The translations under genes and the position numbers were made by a program. The notes beneath the pieces are model-generated. The model was not told the DNA's origin. It made no database searches and worked only from the letters and a program-made list of their open reading frames with translations. Positions 62,587 to 64,000 of a stretch of DNA of 64,000 bases are shown here, piece by piece. The DNA is from Exiguobacterium undae DSM 14481 (GTDB taxonomy: Bacteria > Bacillota > Bacilli > Exiguobacteriales > Exiguobacteriaceae). Each line of letters opens with the position of its first letter. Position 1 is the stretch's first letter. Location of the stretch: assembly GCF_000620805.1 (NCBI RefSeq), contig NZ_KK211187.1, positions 901,957 to 965,956 of the forward strand, in the 5' to 3' direction.

Positions 62587-63942
62587 ATGATGGAACGTGA
62601 AGTATCAGGAACGGACCTTTGCTTGATCATGAGTAATGGTGTCGTCGACCGGGAAGCCTATCAGTCCCTGTATTATTTATATCAACCAATCATCGGTGTG
62701 AAGGCACTTGGTCTCTATCAGACATTCTGGAGTGAGATGATTCCCGGGAAAACCAAATCCCAGTACATCTCGCACGCTGAACTGGGTACGCTCCTCGGAT
62801 TTTCCGTCGATGAGTTTAAAGATGAATTGTTTAAGCTCGAGGGCATCGGTCTGATCCGGACATTCGAAGCGAAACAAGCAGCGTATCGGTATGTCTATCA
62901 AATCCGTGTCCCGTTAGCACCGAATACGTTTTTAAATGATGGGGTGTTATCGAGCTTACTGTTTTATCGAGTGGGTGAAATCCGGTTCCGTGCCTTACAA
63001 AACCGATTCCGGACCGATCCCTTACCGAAAAACGTCGTTGATCGGACCGTTCGTTTTGATCAGGTCTTTGATGTCAAAGCAGGATTAGCTTCCGCACATC
63101 AACCAAAATCCTATGCCAAACAAGAACGGGCGGCGTACGAATTTGATTATTCGTTTGATCTCGAAGAAATGAAACGTCAAACCGATCGTTTCCTGCCACG
63201 CAGTTTTTATACAAAATCGATTGATCATCTGTTGTTGAAACTGGCGTACGTCACACAATCGAATGAAGCGTTAATGGCGGAACTCCTGAACGCGCGTTTC
63301 CGGCATGAAGCATACCTGCCGATGACTGACAGTGAAAAACAAGAGCGCTGTAAACAGATGATGTTGTCTGCCAAACAAAAGTTGAGTCGGGAAAAGAAAG
63401 CCAAGGTTGCGGTGCTCGAAGAAGTAGAAGTCGGGGAACTGAGCGAAACGGAGACGATGGAAGGAACACATCCGAAACATTACGTCGCTAAACTGCGGAA
63501 AGTCAAAGCGTTATCGGAACGCGACGAAGAGTTGATTCAACAGTTGATCATTGATTACGAAATGTCTTCCGGCATCGTCAATGCCGCCTACTATTACGCA
63601 TTGGTCATCAAAAAGGACAACCGCTTCAGTAAAAACTTCCTTCTCTCCATCGTCGATGATTGGAAACAAAAAGGATACGTGACGGCAGCCGAAGCTTTGG
63701 CGAAAACAAAAGAACAGGACGAATTGATTTCGAAAAAACAAGACCAGAAACAAGAGCGTTCCCGTCAGACCGTAGGCGGACGACGCGGTCGTCCGAATGC
63801 CGCCGGTCCGAATCCAAAATGGTTACAAGAAGAGAAAGAAAAACAACAACAATACGAAGCAACCAAAAAAGCCAGCTTTGAAGCCGAAGTACCAGATGAT
63901 GAAGAGATGGAACGGATTCTGCGGGAGCTGAAGGGCAAATAA
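62587..63942 (+). CDS. dnaB: Replication initiation and membrane attachment protein DnaB
   Basis: This Bacillus-type DnaB (unrelated to E. coli DnaB helicase) helps load the replicative helicase with DnaD and DnaI. The 451-residue protein has an N-terminal winged-helix DDBH1 region (about 15-120), a middle helical region and a C-terminal DDBH2 domain (about 300-390, VIKKDNRFSKNFLLSIVDDW), ending in a basic/acidic tail. The start is taken as the ATG at 62587 after AAGAAGGGA; a longer frame to 62518 overlaps the nrdR stop and lacks a good site. dnaI follows after 12 bases. Confidence 0.92.
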   Translation: MMEREVSGTDLCLIMSNGVVDREAYQSLYYLYQPIIGVKALGLYQTFWSEMIPGKTKSQYISHAELGTLLGFSVDEFKDELFKLEGIGLIRTFEAKQAAYRYVYQIRVPLAPNTFLNDGVLSSLLFYRVGEIRFRALQNRFRTDPLPKNVVDRTVRFDQVFDVKAGLASAHQPKSYAKQERAAYEFDYSFDLEEMKRQTDRFLPRSFYTKSIDHLLLKLAYVTQSNEALMAELLNARFRHEAYLPMTDSEKQERCKQMMLSAKQKLSREKKAKVAVLEEVEVGELSETETMEGTHPKHYVAKLRKVKALSERDEELIQQLIIDYEMSSGIVNAAYYYALVIKKDNRFSKNFLLSIVDDWKQKGYVTAAEALAKTKEQDELISKKQDQKQERSRQTVGGRRGRPNAAGPNPKWLQEEKEKQQQYEATKKASFEAEVPDDEEMERILRELKGK

Positions 63943-63954
63943 AGGAGCAGTGAG

Positions 63955-64000
63955 ATGGAACATATCCAATCCTCGATTGAAAAGATCTTGAACCGGCCTG
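63955..64000 (+). CDS. dnaI: Primosomal helicase loader DnaI, first 15 codons only
   Basis: The frame starts at the ATG at 63955 after AAAGGAG and is cut off by the window end. The visible residues, EHIQSSIEKILNRP after Met, resemble the DnaI N-terminus, and dnaI is the expected gene after dnaB. The protein would load the replicative helicase. Confidence 0.8.
   Translation, partial: MEHIQSSIEKILNRP

Overview
The window is a stretch of ordinary chromosome from a low-GC Gram-positive bacterium of the class Bacilli. Gene order follows the Bacillus subtilis block ytpPQR - (sftA) - murC - ytxGH - aroA(G) - ccpA - acuCBA/acsA - tyrS - rpsD - ezrA - nadK - tpx - ytxK - ackA - ytoI/ytpI/nrnA - dnaE - accDA - pfkA - pyk - citZ/icd/mdh - phoPR - polA - mutM - coaE - gapB - speD - nrdR - dnaB - dnaI, with small insertions and losses and no sporulation genes. 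My best guess is Exiguobacterium or a close relative; this rests on gene order and protein resemblance, not on a search. I see no rRNA, tRNA, CRISPR array, prophage, transposase or integrase.

Layout. 1-3 kb: the end of a PTS-type membrane permease, a small membrane protein, and ytpP, ytpQ, ytpR. 3-5.5 kb: an acidic repeat protein that looks like the linker part of SftA without its motor, then murC. 5.6-9.2 kb: a DUF2179-type membrane protein, dps, aminopeptidase ampS, ytxGH. 9.3-16.9 kb: aromatic amino-acid entry enzyme, ccpA, a histidine-rich lipoprotein, and the acetate module acuCBA divergent from acsA. 17-25 kb: a class A penicillin-binding protein with a repetitive Lys/Ala/Asp tail, T-box-controlled tyrS, BirA-controlled bioY, rpsD with a structured leader, a GAF protein and ezrA. 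25-33.8 kb: a YtcJ-type amidohydrolase facing a MerR/TipA-like regulator, nadK, tpx, ytxK, ackA, a secreted SH3-3D protein, a universal stress protein and an unusual SDR protein. 33.8-41.4 kb: an M24 peptidase, ytoI, ytpI, nrnA and dnaE. 41.4-52 kb: a FadR-like regulator heading accDA, then pfkA-pyk, ytwI, citZ, icd, mdh and a zinc alcohol dehydrogenase. 52-64 kb: a YuiD-type protein, phoPR, polA-mutM-coaE, gapB, speD, an unknown gene, nrdR, dnaB and the first codons of dnaI.

How the genes work together. Much of the window is central carbon flow and its control. CcpA is encoded here, and matches to its cre site lie upstream of pfkA-pyk, in the citZ leader, and across the gapB promoter, so one regulator in the window probably tunes glycolysis, citrate synthase and gluconeogenesis in the same window. 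The acetate node is complete in both directions: acsA with its acetylation controllers, and ackA. A second theme is cis-acting RNA or operator control close to genes: the tyrS T-box, the rpsD leader, a perfect BirA operator before bioY, a FadR-like operator before the accDA regulator, and a 148-nt structured leader before speD that I cannot assign to a known class.

The most notable items are the speD leader with a possible anti-Shine-Dalgarno sequence, the cre site overlapping the gapB promoter, the motorless SftA-like protein with a 213-bp tandem duplication, an SDR protein with Phe at the catalytic Tyr position, and the FadR-type operator next to fatty-acid synthesis genes. No clearly new multi-gene system was found.
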